The translations under genes and the position numbers were made by a program. The notes beneath the pieces are model-generated. The model had not been told where the DNA came from. It saw only the letters and a list, made by a program, of their open reading frames with translations, and searched no databases. From Ixodes scapularis (Eukaryota > Arthropoda > Arachnida > Ixodida > Ixodidae), in contig NW_024609836.1 of assembly GCF_016920785.2 (NCBI RefSeq), positions 67,249,596 to 67,313,595 on the forward strand: a DNA stretch of 64,000 nucleotides, given 5' to 3'. Shown here in pieces: positions 22,263 to 33,011 of this stretch (its first letter is position 1; the number at the start of each line of letters is the position of its first letter).

Positions 22263-23551
22263 TAAGGAGGGAGCTCGAAAGGATAAATAGTTTATATCAG
22301 CATGGCAGACAATATTGGGACGAGAATATCGTCAAACCCAAGTAACAAAGCAAATACAATACACCCGACGCGTTAATGCGTGTAGTAATGACGAGATAAT
22401 ATTAAGGTAAAGTCACGACTGACAAAAACAGATGTCACTTGAATTGCATTGCTTTTAGATTGCACTGTAAAAACTCCAATGGACGAGCGTCTACTTTTCT
22501 ATAAAACACCATTTTAGAGCCAATCGCTGCAGTCGACGGTACGACGCTGAAAATGCGTTAAGATCTAAAACACTGCGCTGTGGCACTGAGCATAGTGTAA
22601 ACACTTGAAGAGTCCTGCCCAATGTCTTCACACAGACGCGGTCTCTTTAACCCAAAAAGAGGGAAGATTGGCATCTTGCATCTCGAATGATCCGAAAATC
22701 GGGTGCCAATTAACGAGCTGGAGAAAGATTATAGACATAAGAACACAACTCGTATAGAGACAGCAGGTAAGCAGAAGGCGACACACAAGCAAAAGGTATA
22801 ACAGGTCAACGTGTTAGACATTTTGATGTGCGTCGCCTTTTGCTTGCCTGCAGCGGGGTTGTGTCTTCCTTTACGTTTTTAGTCATACGTGATTGGCTCT
22901 TTCAGATTGGCTCTTCCAGGTGCTTAGCGGGAAAGCTAACGCACCGGATTTCTAGAGGGGTATTTTGCTTCAAATTTAGTTATGTCCCGAAAAAGTTTAG
23001 GTAAGTAATATATATTCCATCCTAACGAGCCTGGGCAGTTATTGGAGCAAAGAATACTGATCACCCTTCTAATTAATAAAACTGACTAATCATTAAAAAA
23101 AAACGATTGGTGTTACTAAGTGCATGTGGTGCAATATACGTTTAAGGCCATCAAGTACGAAATCACCAAATCACACTCCATCACATTATAAACTCACCAA
23201 TTTTTCGAAGTCGCTCACCATCAGAGTTCACGAGGGCATTCACCATCAAAGTTTGCGCGTTCATTCAATCGGACACCAGGGAAACTTCTGAGCAGTGTGT
23301 CGAACCCAAATTTTTTCGCACCGATTTTCTTTCCGGTTCTGGGAAAATGGTCCAGGTCCGGCCGAATCCTGAGTTTAAAAAGTAGCGCTTCGAACCGGTA
23401 TGAACCGTTTCAAAGAAGCGAATCCATTTGGCAGATCAAATAAAATCTATGGTGCACAGTTGTATAAGATTGTGTGAGTATTTGAATATTAGAATAGTGG
23501 TTTCGAATAATACGCTATTCGATATTCGCTTTGAGGTGAACTGCGATATTC
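22261..23551. other. No gene; one solitary AAGAGCC-family arm
   Basis: Positions 22893-22945 carry GATTGGCTCTTCCAGGTGC and TTAGCGGGAAAGC, matching one arm of the foldback family at 18953-19193 with no partner arm nearby. Around 23470-23545 short GAATATT/CGATATTCG words recur, suggesting another decayed element. Confidence 0.5.
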
Positions 23552-23748
23552 GTGTTTTTCGAAATGTTGATCGCGGCAGGTTAACCCCGTTCAGCGCGCT
23601 TCTTACTAAGCACCGCTGCACTGCGGAGAAGCAACGCCCCCGTAGCTTGCTTCTGTGGTAGTTGCTTCTCCGCAGTTCACTGGTGTTCGGTGAAAAGCGC
23701 ACTCAACGAGGCTAAAACGCCGCGCTCGACACTTCGAAAAAGTAAAAA
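23552..23748. mobile_element. Foldback with a compact 75-nt core hairpin
   Basis: The core arms 23611-23635 and 23661-23685 pair at 22 of 25 positions, including a perfect ACTGCGGAGAAGCAAC with GTTGCTTCTCCGCAGT, around a 25-nt loop. Pairing continues outward: TTTTTCGAAATGT and GATCGCGGC on the left match ACACTTCGAAAAA and GCCGCGCTC on the right. Whole length about 195 bp. A MITE is the simplest reading; a transcribed hairpin is possible. Confidence 0.75.
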
Positions 23749-25875
23749 AAAAAAAAAAGGCAGACGCGTTTTTAGGAGGAAAGCACTTCCATAGCGGGGT
23801 GGTGCACGCGCGCCAGGCGCGTTTAAAAAGAAACAGAGACTTTGTGAATGTTAAAGTATATATTCCCGTAAAAAAATTGAGAATTAAACTGTCGATTATG
23901 CATAAATAGCCTAGACGCTAGGCAGAGGTGCCCCTACAACCCGTTTTAATCATTCATGACTGAAGAAAATATGTTTGCATATAACAATAATATTTATAAA
24001 TTCCCTCCAGTAGGTATAGCTGGGCATCTCTGTTGGATTAACTGTATGTCAAATGCGCCGCTTATGTGTGATCCGAATGCAACTACTGAAATTTCAGAAG
24101 CCACAGTCAATAAATATAGCTAAATTAAAATTAATGTACAAGTTGAAGCTTGGTTAACAGCCTTGACAACTTCAGCTGTGCATTTCTTTTTTGTTGTTGT
24201 TTAAGCATGGTGCAGTAGTCTAAGGAAAACAATTCTATATTGGATTAAAAAAATATTTGGCCAAAGCTGCGCTTCGATATCACAATTCACTATTTGCGTA
24301 TGCCTTAGTTGTAAATATTTTCACAACGGAGCAAAATGCTAATCATAACATAAAATAACAAATTTTGACTTCTTTTTTATTTTTAGCAAAAATATTAAAT
24401 TTGGAATGGTGTAAAGGCGAGAAGATCGAAGTGTAAAGGGCGCTTTATTCAGCTTGCTTTCAAAACAGCTCAGTATTTGTCGAACACAAGGCCTGTGAAC
24501 TGGATTCGTTTCGTCATCTTCCTTGATTGAGGGTGGATCAGACCTCGGGCATGAGTGCAGTGCTCGGCTACATCAGCCGAGCTCTGCACCAGAAACACAG
24601 ATAAATAACTCATATCGTTGTGCCTCGGGTTCAGTTCTGAACTTTCCCGCTAGGGCCGCGACGTACGGTTAGATTTCCTCCACAATACCCACCAAATGTA
24701 GTGTTGCCAGGGAGGACGCAGTTTTTGCCGCGTCTTACCAATCTGGCAACATTGATACTAAAAGCAGGAGGAGGGGGGGGGGGGGGGGCGGCAGCAGACG
24801 GCATTGCCAAACTGTTGCAGAAGTTCCAGCCAGACTCGGTGAAAATCCCAATAGCCTGGTTCCCCTTTTGATGTTGTAATCTGGACACTTGGCGAAAAAG
24901 TATATAGGGCGAGGGATTCGACCACCGCGAATGGACTGCAGCAAGGACAAGCTCGGCGCCGCGGCCAATCACGGTCGCCAAATTCCTCGCCAGCCTTCTT
25001 TTTTTTTTTTTTTTTTTTTCAAAGTGTTTAGATTAGAGGTCCATGGATCGCTACTTTAAATGATTCATCTCGAATTATTAAACCGACACAAACACTCGTT
25101 TACATTCGGTTACGTAGAAAGAAGACGCTATTGATACGCACATTTCCAAATCATAATACGACGACGCGGCCGATATCAGGAATAGCAGAAAGTGCCCAGT
25201 TACGATTAACTGCGTACGTCGAACAGTAATTAAATGTCATCAATTTAATCGACCTATAATATGTACCGTACGTATACGAACTCTCTTTAAACTAAGTCCA
25301 TAGCAGCTCAGGTGGTATCCTAACCGAAAGTTTAAGAAATGCAGGGCGTGGTTTATTATGATAATCTATTATTGCCTAGTGATTAGCTCTTCGGCGTCCC
25401 TATCGGCGAATGACGCAACCTCATTGGTTCCGGAGTTATTATGAGATGCACAGAGGACTCGCCCCGCCTGCTTTTCTTTTCCGAAACTGACATTGACTCT
25501 TAGTATGTACCACGAGCGTTGCTCTGAAGGTCCGTCGTTTGCCTTTCCCGTGTAGTGCATGCCCACCATTAAATAATCTTCAATAAAAAGAAATAATAAA
25601 AAGAAAATTCGCTGCCTCGTGCTTTTTTGTGTTTGATGATTTGTATACTACGATTTCCGGTACAGACTTTCCGTATATGGGACATTATTTAGATCTATGC
25701 CTCGCGTAACAACATTATCCATAAGTACGGAAGTCAGGATGCCAGTTTTGTTTTTGTTTTTACTTTTAAAGAGGCAAGTATATGCAGGTGTTGCACGTGC
25801 ACACGCTGATTTCCCATGTAAGTCGCACAACGTAATGTCATTACAGCAAATCAATTCCGGCTTCAACGTAAACAA
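23749..25875. other. No supported gene; G run, T run
   Basis: AT-rich DNA with a G run at about 24774-24788 and a T run at about 24999-25019. The 116-residue minus ORF at 24631-24981 includes the translated G run and is not credible. Confidence 0.4.
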
Positions 25876-25880
25876 AAGAA

Positions 25881-25984
25881 CCACGTGACACTCGTAGCCT
25901 CGTCTCTAGTTCGTGCACGCGACCGTGCACGCAGAAAGACACTTCGTCACGACACCCCCCCTCCCCACCGCTGGTCTATAAAAG
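25881..25984 (+). promoter_or_regulatory. E-box and TATA-like box upstream of a CpG-rich block
   Basis: CCACGTGAC at 25881-25889 and CTATAAAAG at about 25976-25984 stand at the left margin of the CpG-rich block. They could define an upstream alternative start for the transcript whose first exon ends at 26683. Motif-only evidence. Confidence 0.3.
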
Positions 25985-26219
25985 CGGTCCTCCATCGCGA
26001 CTTCTGTGGACGGCGTGAAAATGAAGACAGGCTCCGCCATTACCCACCTTTTACGTTCCTTTCACCTTCGCTGTCGACGCGTCAGCGCGCGCGCGCGCGA
26101 CCAAAATATTGGCTTCGTTTTACTTTTGCTTCCATCTTTTCTTTCTCTTTTCTATCGCAGACGAACGAACGACACCCTCTTGGCGCGCAGCAGCAGCAGC
26201 CGCGGCGTGCCGTCTGCTT

Positions 26220-26490
26220 CTCCGCGTTCCCATTGGCCACCGCCTCCCGACGCGTCACGGCTGACGTCACACTTTCTTCGCGAATGCCGACGAGGCCGGT
26301 AGGCGGGGCGAACGTGACGTCACAACCAGCCCCGCCCTTTTCACTAGGCTCCGCCCTCGCCGGAAGCTCCGCCCACACGTCGTCTGCTCGCCACCTGTTC
26401 GGCTGGTTCAGTGCGTCGCTGGTAGCGGTGCGCGGGTGCGTCAACGGAGCCACGATGTTTCCTTCGAGCACGGCGTGCGGCCTGGATTGG
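26220..26490 (+). promoter_or_regulatory. CpG-island promoter: CCAAT, CRE and GC boxes
   Basis: In about 150 bp there is CATTGGCC (inverted CCAAT, about 26231), TGACGTCA at 26262-26269 and again at 26315-26322, GGCGGGGCG (about 26302), CCCCGCCC (about 26330) and two CTCCGCCC words (about 26349-26373). This is the arrangement of a housekeeping-type bidirectional or TATA-less promoter, where TGACGTCA binds CREB/ATF factors and GC boxes bind Sp1-like factors. A possible uORF (26455-26502, 15 codons) follows. It directly precedes the candidate first exon at 26637. Confidence 0.5.
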
Positions 26491-26636
26491 GCGGTTGCTT
26501 GAAAGAAAAGAAGCGTGCGAATCGCCGTCGGTGAACCGTGCTCGTGAAATTCCGTCGTCGCGGTGGATTGTGAAGTGTCGTCGTTCGTCCTCGTCGGCAG
26601 TGCCACGCGGCGGCCGGTGCCAACCCCGGCACTAGG

Positions 26637-26683
26637 ATGTCGTCGATGCTGGCGGGTGGCGCAAACATTCTCCAGATGTGCAG
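26637..26683 (+). CDS. Candidate first coding exon, unknown protein
   Basis: ATG at 26637 opens MSSMLAGGANILQMC and is followed after two further bases by CAG|GTAAGAT, a near-consensus 5' splice site (donor after 26683). The CpG-rich leader and CCAAT/CRE/GC-box cluster just upstream are what a real transcription start would show. The protein is not recognised and the exon is too short to assign a family. The exon leaves two bases (AG) of a split codon. A downstream exon at 30680 would join in a long open frame, but that joining is unproved. It is the best candidate for a host gene start in the window. Confidence 0.4.
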
Positions 26684-27076
26684 GTAAGATGTTTGGCGCA
26701 TCGCGACGATCCTGGTCACGTGTTCGCCCCCACGTGTGAACCGGGCATGAAGTCTACTACAAAGGGACTATGGAGTGACGTCATTGGAACCGGCAGTATA
26801 CCTATCACCGCGCGTATGTATGGTCCAGTATGCTTACGTATGGTACCATGCATGCAATAAGCGAGCCAAGAAATATGCGAGCAAATAAGTGGCAACATAA
26901 CTAGCCACACTTACGTTTATTAAGGTGTCAGGATCTATAATCATTCGATACTCGTCATTCTTTCTAAAACGCCAAATGCGTCGTTCCCTGCAAACGTGCA
27001 ACCTTGGCAACATTGGCAACGCGTCGGGGTCACGCGGCCACATCTTTGCGCGTGCAAACAATTCTATCGTGGACCC

Positions 27077-27318
27077 CATGTTGTGCGGAACGACGTTCTT
27101 GGAACGTGTTTTTTGTTGTATTTTTTTTTTTAGGGAAGAACGTTGCCGTTCCATTTTTACGTCGGTGGAACGGGAACGAAAGCTCGTTTCAGACCGTTGC
27201 TTCTCAATCTTGGAACGGGCTCCCGTTCCCGCGTTTTACGGATAAGACGGAACGGCGTCGTTGCTCCTTTCCTTTCGGAATGAAAGAGGTTTGGGAACGC
27301 CGTTCCGTACAACACTGA
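27077..27318. mobile_element. 242-bp MITE with GGAACG arms and CAACACTG terminus
   Basis: The right end GGAACGCCGTTCCGTACAAC followed by ACTG is the inverse of the left end CATGTTGTGCGGAACGACG. The interior carries many GGAACG/CGTTCC words on both strands (GGAACGGGAACGAAAG). The CAGTGTTGTA-type terminus suggests hAT. The flanking 8-mers do not match, so no target duplication supports this. Confidence 0.65.
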
Positions 27319-28286
27319 CCAGAACCCGTTACGTTTTCGAGGGAACTGCTCGAGGACGGCGTTCCTTTTCGACATTTTACCCAAATTTTCTAAGCATTTA
27401 GGATTTTTTTTTTTTTTCCTAGCGATTATTTTAACCTCCGAGTTCGAGGGATATGGGGAAGTAGGGATAGTCGAAAAAAAAAAAAAGACTAAAACAAATG
27501 GGATCACTCGACACGCATATATAGTTCGATGTCGCTTGTTTCATTTTATTTACAAAGTATCCAGCACTATATTTCATTTAAATGCGCGAACGTATACCGT
27601 TAATGTATCCCGAGCCCTTCCCACCTTAAAATATGTAACGGGAACGCGTTCTTTTGGAATCACTGAAACATTTAACGGGAGTGCGTTCCTAGATTAAGAA
27701 AAAAAAAATAAAAAAACTTTCGTACTTTTTTTTTTTTTTTTTAGAGCGTGTAGACTATTGTTTTAAGCGCATTGGAGGCGAAAGCTAGTTAGACATCTAT
27801 TTCAGCACTGCAGAAATACTTCGTCTAAAAGGGAGTTTACGGAGTTTGTATCCAAAACCGCAAAAATTACAGAAACGTATACGCCAGTAACGACACACAC
27901 GGTCTATTCCTATATTCGTGCACGTTTCGCAGCATCTCCACGCGATACAAGCACCTACAGTGACGTAAAAAAATCGGCTAGAACTTGATGATGCGTTCCA
28001 CTGCATGCATGGTGGCGAACAAGAATCCTGTTTTGGTCTGAGAAACAAAGTTAGTCATGTTCCAGCTTATTTTGTTCACAACCGTACTTCTCTCACGTTG
28101 CATAAACCCCGGCAGGAGTTGAAAAAAACACACACAAAAAAACACATATAGGCCTTCTGTAAAGATGATAATTGTGTTTACGACGAGGATATCTACAGAG
28201 CAAAACTCATAAGACACGCAGATTTATATATCATATGTGTGTATATGGATTTCCGTGTCTTATGGTTCAGTTCGATTCTATTCATG
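27319..28286. other. No supported gene
   Basis: More GGAACG-type words occur to about 27690, suggesting a second decayed element of the type at 27077-27318. T and A runs at 27405-27490 and 27700-27742. No coding evidence. Confidence 0.4.
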
Positions 28287-28510
28287 CACTCTAAGAAAGA
28301 AGTTGACCTCAAGGGACTAACGGCAGCATTTGGTCCTCTGAACTCCCAGTTGCTCCTCGAAAGGACCATCTGGCTCAAGCTAGGTACCGTGCGCAAAAGC
28401 TGGGGACTAACTGCGCTCGACTGGGACCAACCGATAGGCGTGCGCGAGCAAAAGCATCCATTAGTCCCCCTCAGACAGGGTGCATCTGTATGATTTAGTC
28501 CCCGAATGCA
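28287..28510. mobile_element. Left terminus with CACTCTAAG and TTAGTCCC-type words
   Basis: CACTCTAAGAAAGAAG at 28287 is the inverse of TTTTTTCTTAGAGTG at about 31319-31333. Inside it, GGGACTAA, TTTGGTCC, TTAGTCCCC and TTTAGTCCCC recur every few tens of bases, as at the right terminus. Either one about 3.05-kb element spans 28287-31333, or these are ends of two separate partial copies. No target-site duplication was seen. Confidence 0.6.
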
Positions 28511-28931
28511 AACGGAATGTTCGCCAGGAGGACGGATGCTATTTCGCTTGTCTTGGGGATCGGCGAGACTCAGCCCAGCACGGCTGAAAGTGTTGACGAA
28601 ACTCGGACGAAACTGGCGAATTTGTTTAATGTGCCAGGAACGTTAAGACATTGCATGGTAGAGCTTCACGCGTTGTGTGAAAGCGAGTGAACGAATGTGT
28701 TGACTCGACTTCTTCCAACTATCTCCTCAAAAACGATCTGTTGACATTCCAGAAGTCCCATTTACGTAATTTGCCTTCGCGCAAAAAATGTGCATTCATC
28801 CAAACGCAACACCTCCAAATACTAACACTTTTTTTCTTTTAAAAATGAAACTTAACAGTTTGTACAAGCCACGCTTTTAACACCGGAGTCTCGCAGTCAG
28901 AATAAATGGTCATTTCAATCCCTAAAACTGA

Positions 28932-29227
28932 GCATTCCCACCGGCGATATAAGCAGTCGCGCGATGCCACTAGATCGCATCGCAAAAAAATTAGATGGTC
29001 ACACCGGCGTGTGCGATAAGCGAGTCCAACGCCTTCGTTGGCGAGTCGTTTGTCGAAAACTCTCGCTCCGAACGCCGTTGATTTGCTCAGCCGCTCCGCG
29101 ACTAGATCGCATCGCAAAAAAGTTGAGTCGAGAAGCGACTGCTCCAATCGCGTCGCTTTTTGCCCGCGATGGTCGCTTTTGCGATGGAAGCTATCGCGCG
29201 GCTAGATCGCATCGCCGGTGGGAACGC
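28932..29227. mobile_element. 296-bp MITE with CCCACCGGCGAT inverted termini
   Basis: The termini GCATTCCCACCGGCGAT and (inverse) ATCGCCGGTGGGAACGC match at 16 of 17. CTAGATCGCATCGC occurs three times (about 28970, 29102 and 29202), with runs of A after the first two. No coding capacity of its own; ORFs on both strands are artefacts of the repeat. Confidence 0.8.
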
Positions 29228-30381
29228 GCCTCCGTCTCTGTGTGACAAACCTTTCTGGGTAGTCCAATGTCGAACTAAAATCCGCAACGACACACTTGAT
29301 GCACGGCACGTTCCACTTAAAGAGCACATTCAGGGGCAGTATCCAGACGCCTTCATGCCATCGTCGTCGCTGTTTCCAAAACAATCCAGATGAACTACGA
29401 AGAACGAACCACGCCCGGAACGTCACACCTGGCAGCACCCTACTAATACAAAACAAATGCAAACTAAAAAAAAAAAAAACCCACTTGAGAAAGTTGAAAA
29501 TGCTTAAGAGAGAAAGAGAAAAGAAAGAAAAAAAGTGTCTGCTTGAGGTCACTCGACCGGCGTGTTGAAAGTGGCGACCGTCTCCCGTCCTTGGAGCTCT
29601 TCGGTGTCCTTGTGTCGTGTGCAGTGGGAGTGGGAAAAGAGATTATCTTCTGCGCGCACTGCCCCCTCCCCCCAATCCCCTACCCCGCATTCTTTGCTCC
29701 TTGTACACGCGGAGGGTTGGGCGTTGGTCAGATGGGGTCCGTCGGGAAAACGGGAAGTGTCTTTGTTTGAAAAGAACCTGTTTTTAGTAAGTTGAAAGTC
29801 GAAATACAGCCTTCGTCGGAGGCTGGTCGCCTTGTGTCGTCTCCGATCATGCCGGGATCGGGTTTGGATTCGCGGTACTGAAGCACTGCACTTGATCTGT
29901 TCTGACGTCGCAAGCCAAGGGAACTCGATTAAGGTATGTCGAAGTGCTTCTGTTTATGGTGTATTTATTAACTGTGGCTTCAGAAAGTGTTTTCTTTTGA
30001 GCGCGTTCTCTAGCTTGCAAAGCGCGCGCCATGCTCTATTCTTTTTGGCACCCCGGTTGCTGATTTTGTTATGCGGCACAGAGACCTCATATTCTATCGT
30101 ATCGAGCGAAACGCCAGTTCTACCGATGGCTTATTTTTGTGTGTGTGTGTGTTTCGCAGACCCTGGCAGGATCGCTTGACCATAAACGCCTGTCCACATG
30201 CAGCGGAGCGCTACAGGCATAACGCTGACCTTGCGCTAAGCGCGTGCTGACGGGATCGGTCAAAAGCTTTGTATCGCACCGACAAAACTCATGCTCACGG
30301 CAGGCGAAAAGTAGCTCATGACACGTGAGCAGCGCTACATCAGCGCTTCGCTGCGTGTGAGAACCGGCATTAATGGAGACA
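29228..30381. other. No firm gene; possible noncoding exon
   Basis: A GAAAG-rich patch at 29505-29535 and a (GT)n tract at 30136-30151 are present. AAG|GTATGTC at about 29932 is donor-like after a CpG-richer stretch, so a 5' UTR exon is conceivable. No ORF here is convincing. Confidence 0.35.
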
Positions 30382-30500
30382 TTTATTCGATTGTACACTA
30401 GACTTTCGCGTTGATGGCGGGAGATCATGCCGTCACTTTGAAGCATAGTTTGAGCACGAACGCGCTGGGTCTGTAATTCGCAGCGAACGGTCTACTAAAA
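30382..30500. mobile_element. TTTTAGTAGACCG-type MITE, copy 2
   Basis: Shares TTCGCGTTG, GGCGGGAG, TGCCGTCACTTTGAAGCATA, TTTGAGCAC and CGGTCTACTAAAA with the element at 17814-17937, in the same orientation. Its left terminus is eroded. Confidence 0.7.
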
Positions 30501-30679
30501 TCAATATTGCGCTGGTCTGCTGTCAACAGACTGCGTGTTGGATGTGAACCATTGTATCACTTATGCAGCCTATTTGTTAATTTATTATGCGTGTGTTATA
30601 ACTTATATCTCATATATTTGTCAAGCGATTCGGTATTAATGCTGCCCTGTTACTAATAATCCAAATTCCTCGCAAACAG

Positions 30680-30959
30680 GAAAGAAGCTGCCGGAGCCCC
30701 AATAAGCGGTGCTGGGACCACGACCGACTTGGGCAGACGTCCCAGTGTCCAAGCCATCGTCGACGCAAGTGCGCTCTTCGGAATGTGGCCTTATCGTGGA
30801 TTCTACCGCCCTGGAACTTTGACTTCAGTCATCCTTGAATGCGATGTGTATCTACGAGGCAATAAAGCTACTTTTAACCTGAACTCCACAATTTCGTTTC
30901 GGGAGATTTGTGGCACGGGACCAAATGAAAAAAATAAACCTTTAGTCCGAGAAGCCTAA
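30680..30959 (+). CDS. Candidate 3' exon, unknown protein
   Basis: After CTCGCAAACAG (acceptor-like, to 30679) two frames stay open. The one needing one base from an upstream exon reads KEAAGAPISGAGTTTDLGRR, then PSVQAIVDASALFGMWPYRG, and stays open 92 codons to TAA at 30957. It is phase-compatible with the donor at 26683. The other reads ERSCRSPNKRCWDHDRLGQ and stops after 52 codons at 30836. AATAAA occurs at about 30861 and 30929. Against it: the polypyrimidine tract is weak, the last codons overlap the TTTAGTCC words of the neighbouring repeat array, and no family is recognised. It may belong to a transposable element spanning 28287-31333. Confidence 0.25.
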
Positions 30960-31333
30960 ATCCAAGGGCGCAACTTTTAGACCCAGGGGTCCAAGTGCAA
31001 AGGCCTAACAGTTAGTCCTCGGGGTTCATTTGAACCGGTGTAGCAGTTAGTCCCAGGGGTCCAAGCGCAAGGGTCTAACAGTTCGTCTTCGAGGTTCAAT
31101 TGAAACGGTGTAACAGTTGGTCCCAAAGGACCAAGTGCAAGGGCCTAACAGTTGGTCCTCGAGGTGTAACTGAAAGGGTGCAACAGTTAGTCCCAACGGT
31201 GCTAGTGCGAGGGACTAACTGACGGGGCGCAACAGTTGCTCCCGTTACAGTTGCTCCCCTAGGGGACTAATGGTGGTGGCAGCGCATTTAGTCCCCCGAG
31301 GGACTAAGTCGCGCTCCCTTTTTTCTTAGAGTG
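30935..31333. mobile_element. TTAGTCCC minisatellite array ending in CTTAGAGTG
   Basis: Units of roughly 35-70 bp repeat CTAACAGTTAGTCCTCGGGG, GGTCCAAGCGCAAGGG and GAAACGGTGTAACAGTTGG-type blocks from 30960 to about 31250. GGGACTAA and its inverse then alternate up to the CTTAGAGTG terminus at 31333. Right-hand partner of the terminus at 28287. Confidence 0.7.
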
Positions 31334-32087
31334 CGTGACAGAACTAAACCAATCAAATCACGGCTTTGGAAGCAACCCTCGGCCCTCTTATAATCAGTGG
31401 TCAGCCAATTACGTTAATGCATTTACCGATGCGATCCTTGATCGACGGCTAGCAGCTCGGTGACTAAATGATGGCGGTCATGTTTTAATAAATATAAAAC
31501 AATTTTCCAGCAACCACTTTCAAATTGCATCTATGGAGGGGTTGCCAGTATACCTTAGTCCTTCTTAAATTAGTCTTTAGTCTGTCACAGTTTTAGGAAA
31601 CGCAGGCTGTTGCCACTCCAAAGCGTTCTATTAATCGCTCCACAGCTTCAACTTGAAGACGTCTAAGTTTAAACCGTAACACGTTCTCGTGCTTTTCGCG
31701 CCAATACATTCTCTAGTATGGGAACATTTAAAATGCCTGACATTTGAAGGATGAAGTAGTTATATTTCACTGTCAATTTTACTATCGTGTCGTGTATTCG
31801 TGTCGTCTGAAATAAAGGATTTGTCGCGTCGTTCAATGTCGTCTCGACCCTCAGGTGTATATTATAGTATATCGACTCGTATCGGTTTATTGCACACGTA
31901 CTATGTCACGTTGGGTAATATTGGCACAGCATATTCTATCGCATATCCTGGTGCACCGAATGTACGGCCGTTGACGTATGCTGTACCATTATAGGTTATG
32001 CTGCATTATATCGCACACAGTGTCGTATAAACGAGACAGCTGTATTATAAATTAAGCGATCATCCTGTCGTATATTGAACATAGAAG
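31334..32087. other. No gene; degenerate TATCG-type words
   Basis: From about 31780 to 32420, words such as ATCGTGTCGTGTATTCGTG, TATATCGACTCGTATCG and TTATCGTGTATTTTG recur irregularly. This looks like a decayed simple or minisatellite tract, interrupted by the hAT-like insertion at 32088-32280. Confidence 0.45.
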
Positions 32088-32280
32088 CCGGCACGTAGCC
32101 AGGAGAGGGGGGGGGGGGGGGGGGGGGGGGGGCTCGTCCCCCCGAAATCTTCTATTTTTCTGGGAACTTTCCCTCCCCCCTACCCCACATACAGCATTTT
32201 GTCATGGGCGGCTCCCCCCCCCCCGCCCCCCCCCCCCCCCCCCCAACACACACACACACAAAGTCCTGGCTATGTGCCTG
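32088..32280. mobile_element. 193-bp hAT-like MITE with G/C homopolymer core
   Basis: The termini CCGGCACGTAGCCAGGA and (inverse) TCCTGGCTATGTGCCTG match at 15 of 17. They are flanked by CATAGAAG (32080-32087) and CATATAAG (32281-32288), an 8-bp duplication with one mismatch, as hAT elements make. The core holds a 26-nt G run (32107-32132) and C runs (about 32214-32244) plus (CA)n. No transposase. Confidence 0.85.
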
Positions 32281-32415
32281 CATATAAGGTATAGAGTACA
32301 TTGTCCTACGTAGTTTATGATGGCTGAGATGCTACCTTGAGAGTGTAGTGTAATATCGTGTCGAATTGGTTATCGTGTATTTTGTAATATATCGCGTGTA
32401 TTCTGTTGTGTACCA

Positions 32416-32560
32416 GTACTGCGTGGTGCACGTTAAAGACCCCATGCTAGCGGTTGTACCGCAGTGGCTAAATTGCCCATCTACAGCTGAGACACCAGAC
32501 GCCCTGAGGCAGACTAACTTGCGGCTGTATAAGCATACACACAACAATTTGCCTTGTTGT
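32416..32560 (+). repeat. Possible dispersed-repeat fragment with GTGCACGTTAAAGA
   Basis: GGTGCACGTTAAAGACCCCA resembles a block I recall as common in arthropod and mollusc dispersed repeats (GTGCACGTTAAAGAACCCC). The remainder is not recognised. Memory-based similarity only. Confidence 0.3.
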
Positions 32561-32943
32561 AGTGAGTGCATAGATTATATAGAATGGCATATAGTGCTGT
32601 ATTTAGAGACTGGGACATTGTGATTGACATTGTGATTTAAATCAGTATTTTAAGTCGTCATTTAAATTATACCAGTTTTGCTACGACGGTTTGAAGCGCG
32701 CCTTTCCCGCAAAAATAATCCCGAAAATATTTTTTACTTACCGTTTGTCTATCATTTTATGCTTCTTACGAACATTTATTTTGATTCTAGTTTCCACAGC
32801 GTTCGGGAGCTGCGGAGCTTCCTATTGTAACGAAATCAGAACACAAAATAAAGAAACTAAAAACAGAAAAATGATGGTAGGTTGCGAAAATTCACCGAAA
32901 CACAAATACAACATATTTAGACAAAAACGTATCATTAGAAATT

Positions 32944-33011
<68 letters not shown>

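Noticed and set aside
25885..26502. 205-residue ORF across the CpG-rich promoter
   Set aside because: It overlaps the CCAAT/CRE/GC-box cluster, with equally open frames on the other strand (174 aa). High GC removes stop codons.
28287..31333. Target-site duplication for the CACTCTAAG-ended element
   Set aside because: The flanking bases (TATTCATG and CGTGACAG) do not match, so single-unit insertion is not supported by a duplication.
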